DNA of 64,000 bases from Bradyrhizobium sp. CB82 (GTDB lineage Bacteria; Pseudomonadota; Alphaproteobacteria; Rhizobiales; Xanthobacteraceae): assembly GCF_029714405.1 (NCBI RefSeq), contig NZ_CP121650.1, forward strand, positions 8,561,001 through 8,625,000, in the 5' to 3' direction. Every line of letters begins with the position of its first letter. Position 1 is the first letter of the stretch. The notes beneath the pieces are model-generated. The model was not told where the DNA came from, searched no databases, and saw only the letters and a program-made list of their open reading frames with translations. Below, one piece after another: positions 58,079 to 64,000 of this stretch. The position numbers and the translations under genes are program-made.

Positions 58079-58840
58079 ATGTTGTTAAGGGATCAGGCAG
58101 CCATCGTCACCGGCGGCGCATCGGGGCTGGGCGCGGCGACCGCGCGAAAACTTGCGGCGCAGGGCGCCAAGGTCGCAGTCTGCGACCTCAACACCAAGCT
58201 CGCCGAAACCGTCGCGGCAGAGATCAAGGGCGTGGCCGTGACCTGCGACGTCTCCGATGCCGCCTCGGCCGAAGCGGCGATCGCCGCGGCCACCAAGGCG
58301 CACGGCCCGGCCCGCGTGCTCGTCAACTGCGCCGGCATCGGCGTTGCCAAACGCGTGGTCGGCCGCGACGGTCCGATGGCGCTCGCCGATTTCGACAAGG
58401 TGATCAAGGTCAACCTGATCGGCACCTTCAACATGCTGCGGCTTGCCGCCACCGAGATGTCCAAGCTCGAGCCACAGGCGAGCGGCGAGCGCGGCGTTAT
58501 CATCAACACCGCTTCCGTCGCCGCCTATGACGGCCAGATCGGCCAGTCCGCCTATTCGGCGTCCAAGGGCGGCATCGTCGGCATGACGCTGCCGATCGCG
58601 CGCGAACTCGCGCAGTTCGGCGTCCGCGTGCTGACCATAGCGCCAGGCCTGTTCCTCACGCCGCTGCTCGCCAACCTGCCGCAGGAGGCCCAGGATTCGC
58701 TCGCTGCCGCGATCCCGTTCCCGCGCCGCCTCGGCAACGCCGACGAGTTCGCAGCGCTTGCGCTTCACATGGTCGAGAATGCCTATCTCAACGGCGAGGT
58801 GGTCCGTCTCGACGGCTCGCTGCGCATGGCGCCGAAGTAG
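58079..58840 (+). CDS. SDR family 3-hydroxyacyl-CoA dehydrogenase (HSD10-like)
   Basis: A 253-residue short-chain dehydrogenase: NAD-binding TGGASGLGAATARKL, NCAGIG, catalytic Ser in INTASVAAYDG, and YSASK with the Tyr/Lys pair. The long GRDGPMALADFDKVIKVNL insertion and LPIARELAQFGVRVLTIAPG are typical of type II 3-hydroxyacyl-CoA dehydrogenases. It would oxidise the 3-hydroxyacyl-CoA made by the crotonase. ATG follows AAAGGAGAACGCC. No thiolase is in the operon. Confidence 0.9.
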   Translation: MLLRDQAAIVTGGASGLGAATARKLAAQGAKVAVCDLNTKLAETVAAEIKGVAVTCDVSDAASAEAAIAAATKAHGPARVLVNCAGIGVAKRVVGRDGPMALADFDKVIKVNLIGTFNMLRLAATEMSKLEPQASGERGVIINTASVAAYDGQIGQSAYSASKGGIVGMTLPIARELAQFGVRVLTIAPGLFLTPLLANLPQEAQDSLAAAIPFPRRLGNADEFAALALHMVENAYLNGEVVRLDGSLRMAPK

Positions 58841-58925
58841 ACTAGTGATCGGGATTGTCGCTGGGATTTCGATCTTACCTCTCCCTCCGGGAGAGCGTGG
58901 CGCAGCACTAGTGAGTACATAACGC

Positions 58926-59345
58926 ATGTTCGTTCATCGGCGCGACGTCCAGGTCCAGTGGGGTGACTGCGACCCCGCGAACATCGTCTATTACCCGCGC
59001 TATTTCTCGATGTTCGACGATTCGACCTCGGTCCTGTTCGAGAAGGCAGGCTTCTCGAAACAGGACCTGGTCCACAAATACCGCCTGGTCGGCATTCCCA
59101 TGGTCGACACGCGGGCGAAGTTCTACATCCCCTCGACCCATGGCGACTGGATCACCATCGAAACTAGCATCGAGAGCATCAAGCGCTCGAGCTTCGAGGT
59201 GAAGCACAACGTGTACAAGGGCGAGGCCCTGGCGATCGAGGCCTTCGAGACCCGCGTTCTCGTCGCCCGCGACCCGGCCAATCCCGACAAGCTGAAATCC
59301 GCGCCGTTTCCGCCGGAGATGGTCGCCAAATTCTTGGGGAGCTAA
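58926..59345 (+). CDS. 4-hydroxybenzoyl-CoA thioesterase-like protein
   Basis: A 139-residue hotdog protein, close to the 141-residue Pseudomonas 4-hydroxybenzoyl-CoA thioesterase. The catalytic Asp lies in WGDCDPANIVYYPRYFSMFD (about residue 17), the exact signature of that family. It would release an aryl acid such as 4-hydroxybenzoate from CoA, a substrate for PobA encoded ~12 kb away. The ribosome binding site is weak. Its 3' end, with the stop codon, is duplicated in tandem at 59331-59362. Confidence 0.88.
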   Translation: MFVHRRDVQVQWGDCDPANIVYYPRYFSMFDDSTSVLFEKAGFSKQDLVHKYRLVGIPMVDTRAKFYIPSTHGDWITIETSIESIKRSSFEVKHNVYKGEALAIEAFETRVLVARDPANPDKLKSAPFPPEMVAKFLGS

Positions 59346-59362
59346 GATTCTTGGGGAGCTAA
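59331..59362 (+). repeat. 17-bp tandem duplication over the thioesterase stop
   Basis: TTCTTGGGGAGCTAA occurs at 59331-59345 and again at 59348-59362 with a two-base spacer. The first copy holds the TAA stop. Confidence 0.85.
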
Positions 59363-59440
59363 ATCGCCGCACCGCCCAAAGACGGGGCTGAATTCGATCA
59401 CAAAGTCTGCTTTCAAAGACACACCTTAAGGGAGGAATAG

Positions 59441-60592
59441 ATGAAACGGTTTTACCTGAGCGCCGCGATAACGGCGGCAACACTGGCCCTGCCGGCGCTG
59501 CCCGCGATGGCCCAGACCAACGAAATCACCATCGGCATCACCACCACCACGACCGGCCCGGGCGCGGCGCTCGGCATTCCCGAGCGCAATGCGTTGGAGT
59601 TCGTGCCGAAGGAAATCGCCGGCGTACCGCTGAAGGTCATCGTGCTCGATGACGGTGGCGATCCGACCACCGCGACCACCAACGCGCGCCGCTTCGTCAC
59701 GGAATCCAAGGCCGACATCATCATGGGCTCCGCGCTGACGCCGCCGACGATCGCGGTCTCCAATGTCGCGAACGAAGCCGGCATTCCGCATTTTGGCCTC
59801 GCCCCCTTCCCGATAACGCCTGAGCGCATGAAGTGGTCGGTGGCGATGCCGCAGCCGATCCCGATCGTGGGCAAGGTGCTGTACGACCACATGAAGGCCA
59901 AGGGCGTGAAGACCGTCGGCTATATCGGCTATTCCGACTCCTACGGCGACCTCTGGTTCAACGACCTGAAGGCGCAGACCGGGCCGATGGGCATAACCGT
60001 TGCCGACGAGGAGCGCTTTGCGCGTCCCGATACATCGGTGACCGGACAGGTGCTCAAGCTCGTTGCCGCCAACCCCGACGCGATCCTGGTCGGCGCGTCC
60101 GGCACCGCAGCCGCGCTGCCGCAGACCGAGCTGCGCGAGCGCGGCTATCAGGGCCTGATCTACCAGACCCATGGCGCGGCGAGCATGGACTTCATCCGCA
60201 TCGCCGGCAAGGCAGCGGAAGGCGTGCTGATGGCCTCGGGGCCGGTGATGGATCCGGAAGACCAGCCGGACGAGGCGCAGACCAAGAAGCCGGGGCTTGC
60301 GCTCAACACCGCCTATGAGGCGAAGTACGGTCCGAACAGCCGCAGCCAGTTCGCCGGCCACTCGTACGATGCCTTCGAAATCCTGAAGCGCATCATCCCG
60401 ACGGCGCTGAAGACCGCCAAGCCCGGCACGCCGGAATTCCGCGAAGCGATCCGCCAGGCCTTGCTGTCGGAGAAGGAATTGGCCGCGAGCCAAGGCGTCT
60501 ACAACTTCACCGAAAAGGACCGCTACGGCCTCGACGAGCGCTCGCGCATCCTGCTGACGGTGACGAACGGCAAGTACAAGCTGGTGAGGTAA
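59441..60592 (+). CDS. LIV-type ABC transporter binding protein, probably aromatic acid
   Basis: A 383-residue type I periplasmic binding protein with signal peptide MKRFYLSAAITAATLALPALPAMAQ. Features are IGITTTTTGPGAALGIPERN, VLDDGGDPTTATTNARRFV and GYIGYSDSYGDLWFNDLK. It differs clearly from the four pim-locus binding proteins. ATG follows AAGGGAGGAATAG. It is last in the crotonase-ligase operon and has no transporter subunits nearby; the binding-protein-less transporter at 35752-39295 is its likely partner. Confidence 0.9.
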   Translation: MKRFYLSAAITAATLALPALPAMAQTNEITIGITTTTTGPGAALGIPERNALEFVPKEIAGVPLKVIVLDDGGDPTTATTNARRFVTESKADIIMGSALTPPTIAVSNVANEAGIPHFGLAPFPITPERMKWSVAMPQPIPIVGKVLYDHMKAKGVKTVGYIGYSDSYGDLWFNDLKAQTGPMGITVADEERFARPDTSVTGQVLKLVAANPDAILVGASGTAAALPQTELRERGYQGLIYQTHGAASMDFIRIAGKAAEGVLMASGPVMDPEDQPDEAQTKKPGLALNTAYEAKYGPNSRSQFAGHSYDAFEILKRIIPTALKTAKPGTPEFREAIRQALLSEKELAASQGVYNFTEKDRYGLDERSRILLTVTNGKYKLVR

Positions 60593-60616
60593 GCACGTCA
60601 GCAGTTTTGAGACGAC

Positions 60617-60643
60617 GTGAGCCGGCCCATCAGGCCGGCTCAC
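60617..60643 (+). terminator. Hairpin terminator of the crotonase-binding protein operon
   Basis: GTGAGCCGGCC pairs perfectly over 11 bp with GGCCGGCTCAC around the loop CATCA, followed by TTAATT. It is 24 bp after the stop. Confidence 0.7.
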
Positions 60644-60707
60644 TTAATTCGGCTTTGAGATTAGCGAGCGTGACGAGTTCGGCCAACAGCAGCACTCTCT
60701 CCGGGAG

Positions 60708-60838
60708 GGGCAGGGAGGGGGTGCCACACGGGGATTCTTTCCGTCGCGCTCACGCCTCCGATGCATCATCAACAACCAGCACCTTTTCCTAGGTCATCCC
60801 CCCTCCCTAGCCCTCCCCCGCAAGGGGGGAGGGAACGC
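60708..60838. repeat. Palindromic repeat (GTTCCCTCCCCCCTTGCGG family), left arm shortened
   Basis: The left part is GGGAGGGGCAGGGAGGGGGT followed by GCCACACGG; the right is CCCCCCTCCCTAGCCCTCCC then CGCAAGGGGGGAGGGAACG. It fills most of the 287-bp gap after the binding-protein gene. Confidence 0.7.
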
Positions 60839-60879
60839 ACCTCCGTCGGGGCGCTAGACGAGTCTCATTCCATCAGGCT

Positions 60880-61608
60880 TCAGGCTGCCTCCCGGAGCTT
60901 GGTCCAGGCGAACTCCGGATAGTATTGATCCATCATACGATCGACATACGCCCTGAGGTTCGGAAACTCTTCCGCCCGCTCGCGCAGCTTGGATTCGAAG
61001 AATGGCGTCAGGATTCCGCTGAGCGCGCCGAAGGCGGTTGCATCAACCCCGCACGGCTTGTTGCTCATCAGATACGCCTTGTCGCCGAGTTGCACCGACA
61101 GCGCGAACAGCGAACGCACGGCCAGATCGACGTCGTCATCGGGCGCGTGGCGGCCAAGGCCTGACAGCAGATAGTTCTCTGCGACGCGGAATTGCGCATC
61201 CTCGCGCAGCTTCTCGCGGTTGTGTTCCGGTGCGCCGTCGAAGAAATGCGCCGGACCTTTGGCGAAATTGACCGGGTCCACCCAGCGCGCGCCGACCAGC
61301 GCCCAATAGACATGACTCTCGATCATGCGCTCGAAGGCCCAGGCCTGGGCGCGTTCCTGCAACGACAGGCCGGCGTCGAAATCGAAACCATAGCGGCGCT
61401 CGATATGTGCCCGGATGAAGGTGGAGTCGGCGACCGCTTCGCCATCGTCATCGATGAACGGCAGCTGCCCCTTGGGCGAAGCAGGCGGCATCGCCCGCTC
61501 CTTCCGATAGGGCAGTCCTGCCATCTTCAACTGCACCTCCGTCTTGGTGACGAAGGGGCTGATTTCCGGCAGGCCGAAGCCGATGCCAAAGCCGTAAAGC
61601 GTGATCAT
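60880..61608 (-). CDS. Glutathione S-transferase family protein (metaxin/Faxc-like)
   Basis: A 242-residue GST-fold protein. The N-domain MITLYGFGIGFGLPEISPFVTKTEVQLKMAGLPY, then GQLPFIDDDGEAVADSTFIRAHIERRYG, has the metaxin-like pattern with Asp-Ser instead of Glu-Ser. The C-domain carries NKPCGVDATAFGALSGIL. The ATG at 61608 gives the normal length. It stands 36 bp from a small hypothetical gene on the same strand. Substrate unknown. Confidence 0.87.
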   Translation of the reverse strand: MITLYGFGIGFGLPEISPFVTKTEVQLKMAGLPYRKERAMPPASPKGQLPFIDDDGEAVADSTFIRAHIERRYGFDFDAGLSLQERAQAWAFERMIESHVYWALVGARWVDPVNFAKGPAHFFDGAPEHNREKLREDAQFRVAENYLLSGLGRHAPDDDVDLAVRSLFALSVQLGDKAYLMSNKPCGVDATAFGALSGILTPFFESKLRERAEEFPNLRAYVDRMMDQYYPEFAWTKLREAA

Positions 61609-61644
61609 GCTAGTGCTCCTGATCCCCGAAACTGCTGTTGGAAC

Positions 61645-61908
61645 CTACCGACCGGCTGCTGCCACCATGGTGGCAGCAGCCGTGATATCCTGCGCGAAAC
61701 GGGCGCCCTGCCAGGCCCGGCCCATGACGTGGCGAACCACGGCGTCCGCGGCCCCGAGCAGCGAGCGTGCGATGAGAGCGACGATCGCGAGACGGAGGTC
61801 GACGAACATGAGATCGAACGCGCCGGGACGGCCAAGAACGAAGGTTTGCAGCAAGGCCTGCACCCGCCATAGCGGGCTCGCCTGGCTGAAGGTGGTGGGA
61901 AGCATCAT
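61645..61908 (-). CDS. Small hypothetical protein, hydrophobic (87 aa)
   Basis: An 87-residue frame beginning MMLPTTFSQASPLWRVQALL with a hydrophobic stretch FDLMFVDLRLAIVALIARSLLGAADAV. GAGG lies ten bases upstream of the first ATG. It precedes the GST-like gene (36 bp) and is divergent from the YafY-type regulator at 62024, an arrangement consistent with being its target. No family recognised. Another frame over the same bases is more basic and less protein-like. Confidence 0.55.
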   Translation of the reverse strand: MMLPTTFSQASPLWRVQALLQTFVLGRPGAFDLMFVDLRLAIVALIARSLLGAADAVVRHVMGRAWQGARFAQDITAAATMVAAAGR

Positions 61909-62023
61909 GGACAAATCCTCTTCATTCGAACTGTTGTCCCGGTATAGAACTCCCCTGCTGCCAACATCCTGTCAGCATCCGCGCGCCGGTTTTTAAACGG
62001 CGCGCCAAATCGGAAGACGTGTC

Positions 62024-62722
62024 ATGAGACGTGCCGACCGGCTGTTTCAGATCATCCAGGTGCTCCGGCGGAGCCGCAAACCGCTGACGGCGGACGCGAT
62101 CGCGGCCGAGCTCGAGACCTCCAAGCGCACCGTCTATCGGGACATCGCAACGCTGATCGGCCAGCGCGTGCCGATCCGTGGCGAGGCCGGCATGGGCTAC
62201 ATCCTGGAAAAGGGTTTTGACCTGCCGCCCTTGATGCTGACACCCGACGAGATCGAGGCGGCGGTGCTGGGCGCGCAATGGGTTGCCGGCCACGCCGACA
62301 CGGCGCTGGCGCGCGCCGCCGAAGACCTGATGGCGAAGATCGCCGACACAGTGCCCGAGCGCCTGCGCCCCTTCGTGCTCGAGCCGGCAAGCCGCGCGCG
62401 GCCGAGCTGGAATCGTGAACCCGACCGCATGGACATGGTGCGCACGCGCACGCAAATCCATGAAGGCAAGAAGATCACGCTGCGCTATCGCGACGAGCAG
62501 GGCCGCGACAGCCAGCGCACGATCTGGCCGATTGCCGTCGGCTACCTCGAGGCCGTGCGGCTGCTCGCAGCCTGGTGCGAGCTGCGCAGCGATTTCCGCA
62601 GCTTCCGCACCGACCGTGTGGTGGATGCGACCTATCTCGACGAGAGATATCCGGAGCGGCGTGACGTGCTGCGCGCCAAGTGGCGGCAGAGCCTGGTCTG
62701 GGGTCCGCCGAAGGACAATTGA
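62024..62722 (+). CDS. YafY-type HTH/WYL domain transcriptional regulator
   Basis: A 232-residue protein. The N-terminal DeoR-like HTH is ADRLFQIIQVLRRSRKPLTADAIAAELETSKRTVYRDIATL. The middle region (PPLMLTPDEIEAAVLGAQW) and the C-terminal WYL-type segment (ITLRYRDEQGRDSQRTIWPIAVGYLEAVRLLAAWCELR, FRTDRV) follow. WYL domains bind nucleic acids or nucleotides as effectors. Divergent from the 87-aa gene with a 115-bp gap, and followed 5 bp later by the YkgJ-type gene. Confidence 0.92.
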   Translation: MRRADRLFQIIQVLRRSRKPLTADAIAAELETSKRTVYRDIATLIGQRVPIRGEAGMGYILEKGFDLPPLMLTPDEIEAAVLGAQWVAGHADTALARAAEDLMAKIADTVPERLRPFVLEPASRARPSWNREPDRMDMVRTRTQIHEGKKITLRYRDEQGRDSQRTIWPIAVGYLEAVRLLAAWCELRSDFRSFRTDRVVDATYLDERYPERRDVLRAKWRQSLVWGPPKDN

Positions 62723-62727
62723 GCGAC

Positions 62728-63054
62728 ATGGACCAGAACTCCACGACCGACCTGTCGCAGCTCTGCCAGGCTTGCGGCGCCTGCTGCGCCTATTCGGCGA
62801 ACTGGCCGCGTTTCTCGATCGAGAGCGAGGAGGAGCTCGCGCTGATCCCGCAAGCCCTCGTCAACGAGCGGCAATCGGGCATGCGCTGCGACGGCGATCG
62901 TTGTTCGGCACTGAAAGGGAATATCGGGGGTACGACCACCTGCGGCATCTATGCCGTGCGGCCGGAGGTGTGCCGCACCTGCATGCCTGGCGATGCCGAA
63001 TGCGCGATGGCGCGGCGGAAGTTCGGACTGCCGGTGATCGAGATCGGTGCTTAG
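62728..63054 (+). CDS. YkgJ/UPF0153 Cys-cluster protein
   Basis: A 108-residue protein with the zinc or iron-chelating pattern CQACGACCAYS (residues 13-23), then GDRCSALKG, and CGIYAVRPEVCRTCMPGDAEC. The biochemical role of the family is unclear. Start five bases after the YafY-type stop, so probably co-transcribed. Its 3' end overlaps the convergent hypothetical gene by four bases. Confidence 0.88.
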   Translation: MDQNSTTDLSQLCQACGACCAYSANWPRFSIESEEELALIPQALVNERQSGMRCDGDRCSALKGNIGGTTTCGIYAVRPEVCRTCMPGDAECAMARRKFGLPVIEIGA

Positions 63055-63449
63055 GCTGGGACGGCTTCAGCGAGATCGTCGTCGAGTTCGTCCTCGAGCG
63101 GCGCAAGCACCGAGAGTGGTTTGGTCGACAGCGTAATCGGCTTGCGGCTGCCCGACAGCGACGGCGATGCCTTGGCCGTGCTTTCACGCGACAGCGCGTA
63201 AAGCGTGGAGCCGACGCGCCCCCCACTTTCGATCAGTTCGCGCTCCGTGCAGCTCGCCGCGATCGCGACCGCCAGCGAATGCAGATGGCTGCGGCGGTAG
63301 CAGAACAAGGCCAGCCTGGCGCGGGCCTCGGGGGCAACACTCTCAACCAGTCTCGGCAGACCGCTTTCGCTGGCGCGATACATCTCGCCAAGGAGCTCGT
63401 CGCGGACCGGGCAGAAATCGCTTTCGTAGGCGTCTCGGCTTGAAAACAT
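63051..63449 (-). CDS. Hypothetical protein (132 aa)
   Basis: A 132-residue protein beginning MFSSRDAYESDFCPVRDELLGEMY, helical in its first 80 residues (ARARLALFCYRRSHLHSLAVAIAASC), with a Ser/Lys-rich and then acidic C-terminus (LEDELDDDLAEAVPA). GAGGGAGAACC precedes the ATG at 63449, deciding that start. It is convergent with YkgJ, overlapping by four bases. No family recognised; codon use and composition look genuine. Confidence 0.75.
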   Translation of the reverse strand: MFSSRDAYESDFCPVRDELLGEMYRASESGLPRLVESVAPEARARLALFCYRRSHLHSLAVAIAASCTERELIESGGRVGSTLYALSRESTAKASPSLSGSRKPITLSTKPLSVLAPLEDELDDDLAEAVPA

Positions 63450-63578
63450 TGCGGTTCTCCCTCGTATGCGGAAGATGCCGCGCAATTCTCTAACGAAAGG
63501 TTAACCACACGGGCCGGTAGTGTCCCGGGTTTTTGCGTCCCGTCTCGCGAATCGGAAACGCCGCCGCAGCCGGCGGGC

Positions 63579-63965
63579 TCAGTTCGCCGCCATGAAGATC
63601 GACAGCCCAAAACCGGTGAGGTGGTGCAGCGCCTGGTCGACGCCGATCAGGGTCCAGAACCAAGGGTGCTCCTGGTTGACGCCAAAATTGGCCGAGACCA
63701 GCCCCTTGGCTCGATCGACCGTGATGTGGATCGCGAAATCAATCAGGGCGACGAACCAGAATCTTGGCGCGAATATCAGGATCAGCGGCAGCGCAACCGC
63801 AAGGTGAATCAGGCAGTGCACGAGGAGCGGGAGCGCCCAGCCGTGCTTCTGGTCCTTGCCTTGCGCCATCCAGGCGGTCTGAAGGACGAAATCGGCGATG
63901 ATGTGCTTGAAGGTGAGCAGCAGCATCCAGCCAATGAGCGCTTCGACCGGAACCGCCGATGACAT
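63579..63965 (-). CDS. DUF3307 membrane protein
   Basis: A 128-residue protein with about three hydrophobic segments. DUF3307 features are LTFKHIIADFVLQTAWMAQGK, PLLVHCLIHLAVALPL and HITVDRAKGL, with conserved His/Asp residues at the membrane surface. Function unknown. The ATG at 63965 is taken as the start; a TTG five codons earlier is also possible. Ends at ...GFGLSIFMAAN. Confidence 0.82.
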   Translation of the reverse strand: MSSAVPVEALIGWMLLLTFKHIIADFVLQTAWMAQGKDQKHGWALPLLVHCLIHLAVALPLILIFAPRFWFVALIDFAIHITVDRAKGLVSANFGVNQEHPWFWTLIGVDQALHHLTGFGLSIFMAAN

Positions 63966-64000
63966 GGGTGGAAACGACAAAGCTGGACGCCCTCATTGAA

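Noticed and set aside
55684..58080. 798-codon minus-strand frame opposite crotonase and ligase genes
   Set aside because: Antisense shadow; no motif, and both genes on the plus strand are intact.

Overview
The window looks like a chromosomal segment of a Bradyrhizobium-like alphaproteobacterium (Nitrobacteraceae). It is uniformly GC-rich. It carries a pim-type dicarboxylate beta-oxidation operon in the gene order known from Rhodopseudomonas palustris, several LIV-type ABC systems and aromatic-acid catabolic genes, and its intergenic gaps hold many palindromic repeats of the kind common in this group. The species assignment is inference from gene content. No rRNA, tRNA, CRISPR array, prophage or replication origin was seen.

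Layout. (1) 1-7.4 kb: the 3' part of metH, a periplasmic PEBP/YbhB protein, a GST, glpK with a GNAT acetyltransferase, and a DUF559 endonuclease gene held between two copies of a palindromic repeat. (2) 7.6-25.4 kb: a catabolic unit for dicarboxylic or other medium-chain acids. pimFABCD is on the minus strand. Divergent from it lie an IclR-type regulator with a clear operator, a complete LIV-type ABC transporter (ATPase, ATPase, permease, permease), and four tandem paralogous solute-binding proteins, each followed by its own hairpin terminator. (3) 25.6-26.9 kb: a glycerate 2-kinase. (4) 27-34.4 kb: an XRE regulator and six hyf-like genes (hyfB-C-E-F-G-I order, minus strand). They encode a membrane complex related to hydrogenase-4 and complex I whose large subunit lacks the NiFe-binding CxxC ligands. 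A relic of an EAL domain lies upstream. (5) 35-39.3 kb: a MarR regulator divergent from a LIV-type transporter operon with a fused permease-ATPase and no binding protein. (6) 39.4-47.4 kb: a flavin-type oxidase family protein divergent from a LysR, a PaaI-like thioesterase, an IS481-like element inserted in a palindromic repeat, pobA, and a divergent TRAP transporter. (7) 47.8-54.7 kb: a copper/silver (Cus-like) efflux and handling cluster. (8) 55.3-60.6 kb: crotonase, feruloyl-CoA synthase-like ligase, SDR, 4-hydroxybenzoyl-CoA thioesterase-like protein and an ABC binding protein, probably for hydroxycinnamate side-chain shortening to 4-hydroxybenzoate, which PobA could then hydroxylate. (9) 60.9-64 kb: a GST-like protein, small proteins, a YafY/WYL regulator, a YkgJ Cys-cluster protein and a DUF3307 membrane protein.

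How the parts fit. Regions 5, 6 and 8 plausibly form one aromatic-acid regulon: the transporter in 5 lacks a binding protein, region 8 has a binding protein without a transporter, pobA takes the expected product, and three promoters in regions 6 and 8 share an AT-rich motif resembling sequence in the region 5 divergent promoter. Region 2 is a self-contained uptake-plus-degradation module. The most unusual items are the hydrogenase-like complex without hydrogenase ligands, the four-fold binding-protein array, the repeat-bracketed DUF559 endonuclease and the copper cluster with its 42-residue Met-rich membrane peptide and multidomain cytochrome c.
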